64,000 bases of DNA from Dongia_A sp044226685 (GTDB lineage Bacteria; Pseudomonadota; Alphaproteobacteria; Dongiales; Dongiaceae). The stretch spans positions 10,257 to 74,256 of the forward strand of contig JBGAGP010000004.1 of the NCBI GenBank assembly GCA_044226685.1, given 5' to 3'. Below are positions 61,663 through 64,000 of this stretch, in pieces (positions within the stretch are counted from its first letter, which is position 1; each line of letters opens with the position of its first letter). Under the pieces are notes generated by a model. That model was not told the origin of the DNA. It was given only the letters and a program-made list of their open reading frames with translations, and made no database searches. The translations under genes were made by a program, and so were the position numbers.

Positions 61663-61693
61663 GCCGATCAGGGCAAAGGGAGCACGGCTCGCC
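61663..61693. repeat. Second copy of a 31-base direct repeat flanking the toxin-antitoxin pair
   Basis: Matches 60957-60987 at 28 of 31 positions (starts GCCGATCAGGGCAAAGGGAG). It lies 11 bases past the toxin stop. The direct repeats 676 bases apart bracket the operator, antitoxin and toxin, suggesting the pair came in as a cassette or that the repeats are binding sites. Confidence 0.6.
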
Positions 61694-61723
61694 GCATCTC
61701 CTTCGGGCGGCGGACATGAACAT

Positions 61724-61751
61724 GGGAAGCCCCGCTTTCGCGGGGCTTCCC
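61724..61751. terminator. Bidirectional terminator hairpin between toxin and second DUF736 gene
   Basis: A perfect 12-bp stem, GGGAAGCCCCGC and GCGGGGCTTCCC, with the loop TTTC. It lies between two converging genes (toxin and the second DUF736), where a shared terminator is expected. No long T tract follows, so efficiency is uncertain. Confidence 0.65.
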
Positions 61752-61765
61752 TGTGGCAGCCGGCG

Positions 61766-62077
61766 TCATTCGGCGGCGCGGCGGGACCAGATGAGTGCGA
61801 ACTCACCCTCAGTCTCCGCCTCGACCAGGCTCGCATAGATCGGAGCCGGGAATGACGGGTCGTCCAGCTTGACGGAGTGGTAGTCGCGGCCCTCGCGCGA
61901 GGTCTTCTTCCACGCCGCTCCGAACTCGGTGGCACCGGAGAAGATGCGGAAGTCCGGCCCCTTCTCGTTGTCGCCTTCGGCGGGGACGAATTCGACCGCC
62001 TTGACGTTGAGGCTCAAGGTCTTGACCGCGCCCTTGAAGCCCTTGGCGGTGGCGGTGAAAGTGCCGATGGTGGCCAT
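61766..62077 (-). CDS. DUF736 protein (second copy)
   Basis: A 103-residue DUF736 protein. It begins MATIGTFTATAKGFKGAVKT and has NEKGPDFRIFSGATEFGAAW and KLDDPSFPAPIYASLVEA. It keeps the family pattern of the copy at 54557 with about half the positions changed, so it is a paralogue or a separately acquired form. Start at 62077 is chosen for the standard N-terminus. Part of its coding sequence reappears inverted at 62372-62396. Confidence 0.85.
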   Translation of the reverse strand: MATIGTFTATAKGFKGAVKTLSLNVKAVEFVPAEGDNEKGPDFRIFSGATEFGAAWKKTSREGRDYHSVKLDDPSFPAPIYASLVEAETEGEFALIWSRRAAE

Positions 62078-62349
62078 TGCGGTGGTTCCTTCTGCTGACC
62101 GGGCCGCGCCTATCGCGGCCTCGATGGGGGTCGGCAGACCGGGGACGATCGGCCCGCAACATCCGGCGAGGACTTTTTCGCTTCGCGGTGCAAAGCCGGC
62201 CCTGGCCGGTGGCGGGAAAAAGCCGCAGGCGGCGTGTTGCGGGTTCAAGATCGAGGTGACGCCTGCGTCGCCGGTCTTCGGTCAGACCCCTGCCTATCGA
62301 GGACGAGATGGACGTGGCTTGAGACAGGCGGACAGGAGGAACCGCCCGA

Positions 62350-62443
62350 TAGCCGCAATCGGAACGACGCTTTCACCGCCACCGCCAAGGGCTTCTCCGA
62401 GAGGGCCGGACAGGCCCTCAGCCTCACCGGCGACGCGAAGTGA
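62350..62443 (+). pseudogene. Inverted fragment of a DUF736 gene
   Basis: On the plus strand, CCGCAATCGGAACGACG leads into a stretch reading FTATAKGF, then SERAGQALSLTGDAK and a stop. A 25-base stretch (62372-62396) is identical to part of the second DUF736 gene (62036-62060) in opposite orientation. The preceding IGT-like codons are shifted by a frame. It is a remnant of a DUF736 gene, 270 bases from its intact relative. Confidence 0.6.
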
Positions 62444-62930
62444 TCGGTTCTCCCTGATGATCGGCCGGCGACAATGAGAACAGGCTGACCCCTCTCCGCT
62501 CCCTGCCTGCCACCGAGTTCGGGGCGGCGTTGCCAAGAAACGACATTGCTCCCGCGTGGGGCCGTGGCTGCCTCGCCTCCACAAGTGCCCGGACGATGCG
62601 GGCTTTCCCGATCCGTTCGATGCAACGCGGGCATGGTCGAGACCGGCATCGGGGGCAGGATCTCCCTCATCCCGTCCCGTCGTCACGATTTGCCGAGTGA
62701 CACCGGCTGCCACAGGGAAGCCCGCTCGAAAGCGGAGGGCTTTATCGTGGGAATGCCCGCCGCCGCTGTCCCTCGCGTCAGGGATCGTTACCGGAGGCGA
62801 AGACCCGCAAGGGGCTTCGGAAGCCGCCGCAGGAGGCGCGTAGAGCCCGGCCCGAAGGGCGACGCCTAGCCCCTCAGAAATATAGGGGGTGAGAATCTGT
62901 CAGCGTTGGGATAATTGCACTGATGTTCGA
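62444..62930. other. Non-coding stretch without supported gene
   Basis: This 487-base stretch holds only overlapping short frames without ribosome sites or known sequence. A weak hairpin-and-T structure (around 62718-62743, AAGCCC...GGGCTTT) may be a terminator. GC is high until the last 60 bases, which fall off toward the XRE gene. Confidence 0.35.
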
Positions 62931-63200
62931 TCATAACGTCTTCCGCTTCGCTTTGTGCTTCGACGCAATTGCAGATACTTCGCGGATGACTTCATGAGGA
63001 TCGAAGCCGATCGTTTCGGCAAGCTCAAGGAACTCGACGACATCGATGCGACGGCCGCCGGATTCGATGGCGGCAACGACGGACTGGTATCGGCCGAGCG
63101 CTTCGGCCAGATCGGACTGGCTCATGCCGGCTTCCCGGCGCTTGTCGACGATGAGCTGAACCAGACGCATATGCCTTGGCGAGCGAAGCGTTTTTTGCAT
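62931..63200 (-). CDS. XRE-family helix-turn-helix regulator
   Basis: An 89-residue DNA-binding protein. LVQLIVDKRREAGMSQSDLA, EALGRYQSVVAAIESGGRRI and VVEFLELAETIGFDPHEVI form the usual five-helix XRE domain. It is divergent from the PAS-like gene with 95 bases between, and the small palindrome there may be its operator. A role in controlling element genes is likely. Confidence 0.85.
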   Translation of the reverse strand: MQKTLRSPRHMRLVQLIVDKRREAGMSQSDLAEALGRYQSVVAAIESGGRRIDVVEFLELAETIGFDPHEVIREVSAIASKHKAKRKTL

Positions 63201-63255
63201 ATGCCCTGCCGGTCATTGACGAAACCGGCAGATCAATTAAACCGAAATACAGATA

Positions 63256-63270
63256 ACCAGAAAATCTGGT
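63256..63270. promoter_or_regulatory. Palindrome between the XRE and PAS-like genes
   Basis: ACCAGA-AAA-TCTGGT is a perfect 6-bp inverted repeat in an AT-rich stretch between the divergent XRE and PAS-like genes. A repressor of the XRE type often binds such a site at its own promoter. Confidence 0.5.
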
Positions 63271-63295
63271 CGACTTTGGCACGGCGGATTCCAGC

Positions 63296-63733
63296 ATGGA
63301 TTCTCGATTGTTGGCGGACCGACATCCAGCGCTAGGCCGGCTTTATCGCGTCTGGCTTGCGCGCGGTGAAGGCGCGGCCATGCCGCTGGCCGGGAGCTTC
63401 ACCGAGCGTCTGGCCGATCTGGATGACGTGATCGTGGTGATCCGACGCCCGGCCGAATTGGATGAGACGCTGAGGATCGAGCGCAGCGGCAAGGATGTCG
63501 ACCGGCTCTATGGAGTTGCTTTGGCCGGTGAGCCGGTTGGCCGGCTTACGCCGTCGAGTGCGGATGCGGACAATGAAGCAGCCATCGTTCTCGCATCTGG
63601 GCGCACGCTGATGATGGAAGACCAGGCGCAGCTTCCGGGTGGGTCTGCGCGCATCGTCCGGCTCTATTTGCCGTTTGCCGACGAGGCCGGTGCTGTAGCG
63701 GGCGTTGTGGTCGGCATCGTCAAGGCCGTCTGA
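63296..63733 (+). CDS. PAS-like orphan protein
   Basis: A 145-residue cytoplasmic protein. ADRHPALGRLYRVWLARGEG, DDVIVVIRRPAELDETLRIE, DVDRLYGVALAGEPVGRLTP and IVRLYLPFADEAGAVAGVVV resemble the PAS_5 domain of alphaproteobacteria, which has the same R-x-A/G-[ST]-x-x-D-x-L-Y/F-G pattern. There is no output domain, so it may be a stand-alone sensor or interact with a partner. The match is by pattern only. It faces the XRE gene divergently. Confidence 0.55.
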   Translation: MDSRLLADRHPALGRLYRVWLARGEGAAMPLAGSFTERLADLDDVIVVIRRPAELDETLRIERSGKDVDRLYGVALAGEPVGRLTPSSADADNEAAIVLASGRTLMMEDQAQLPGGSARIVRLYLPFADEAGAVAGVVVGIVKAV

Positions 63734-63879
63734 AATCCGGTAGTGTCTCAGTTTGAATATTCGCTCTCGACCCTTGTCTGAAATTCGCGAGGTCCGCTTG
63801 TCGGCACTTTGATGCAGGACCATGATCGGATTTGTGTCACGCTGCTCGGCAGGCATACCGCATCCTTTGGGGAGGACGA

Positions 63880-64000
63880 ATGAAGCTACTGGATCTTGGT
63901 GCTGACTATCAGGAAGCGACCGGATACGCGGGCCGGGCCTATTACCGCATCGCAACGATCACTTGGTCGAAACCGGTCGTTTGGGATCCGAATGAGCGAT
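63880..64000 (+). CDS. Unknown protein, 5' part (cut by window end)
   Basis: The last 121 bases contain a start with GGAGG six to ten bases upstream and an open frame of 40 residues: MKLLDLGADYQEATGYAG, RAYYRIATITWSKPVV and WDPNER. No family was recognised. It lies 146 bases after the PAS-like gene and may form a unit with it. Confidence 0.45.
   Translation, partial: MKLLDLGADYQEATGYAGRAYYRIATITWSKPVVWDPNER

Overview
The window looks like high-GC alphaproteobacterial DNA, most likely order Hyphomicrobiales. The protein families (DUF3141, PepSY/DUF2271, NrtS, the Trb/DUF736/DUF2840/DUF2285 conjugation set) and the codon use fit that group, but no species can be named from sequence alone. No rRNA, tRNA, CRISPR array or complete insertion sequence was seen. 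It reads as a heavy-metal and redox cargo region joined to the transfer and replication core of a large conjugative element. The gene content resembles Tn4371-type integrative conjugative elements (traF, traG, trb genes, relaxase, repA, parA). No integrase or attachment site lies in the window, so a plasmid or a plasmid-like ICE both remain possible.

Left part, about 0-21.4 kb: the end of an MFS transporter gene; a PadR regulator overlapping chrA (chromate efflux) and followed by a tandem rhodanese; then a rightward copper cassette (exported His/Cys-rich protein, DUF3141 protein, Met-rich Spy-like protein, DUF2933 protein, ICMT-family methyltransferase, Cu(I) P-type ATPase, 39-residue membrane peptide). 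Facing it is a nearly continuous leftward run of nine genes: rcnR, rcnA (Ni/Co efflux), response regulator, sensor kinase, RND adaptor, heavy-metal RND pump, a small exported protein, a multicopper oxidase and an MFS transporter. An RcnR-type operator lies upstream of the run. No outer-membrane channel gene accompanies the RND pump.

Middle part, about 21.4-38 kb: a lower-GC patch with a damaged SRPBCC gene; a VIT/CCC1 transporter; nrtS; exported PepSY proteins; two two-component systems; and an operon of DUF2271 protein, PepSY-flavoreductase and apbE, followed by a ferric-reductase-like protein. Then come a kinase relic, an exported nitrobindin-like protein, a cytochrome b, an exported rubrerythrin and a LysR regulator. 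A direct-repeat box, CTGAC-N6-CTGA(C/A), recurs in the promoters of this part and suggests a shared OmpR-type regulon that handles iron, heme and flavin redox.

Right part, about 37.8-64 kb: a leftward P-type conjugation block (traG, CopG regulator, trbB-C-D-E-J-K-L-F-G-I, DUF2274), an accessory protein, a DUF3363 relaxase with a possible oriT beside it, a lytic transglycosylase, DUF736, the TraF peptidase, DUF2840, a small partition-type protein, parA and repA. Three iterons and an AT-rich stretch lie between repA and parA. Further right are an AlpA-like regulator, a DUF6499/DUF2285 gene broken by one base in a G run, a DUF932 gene, a Phd/YefM-RelE toxin-antitoxin pair, a second DUF736 gene with an inverted fragment of itself nearby, an XRE regulator, a PAS-like orphan and a gene cut by the window end.
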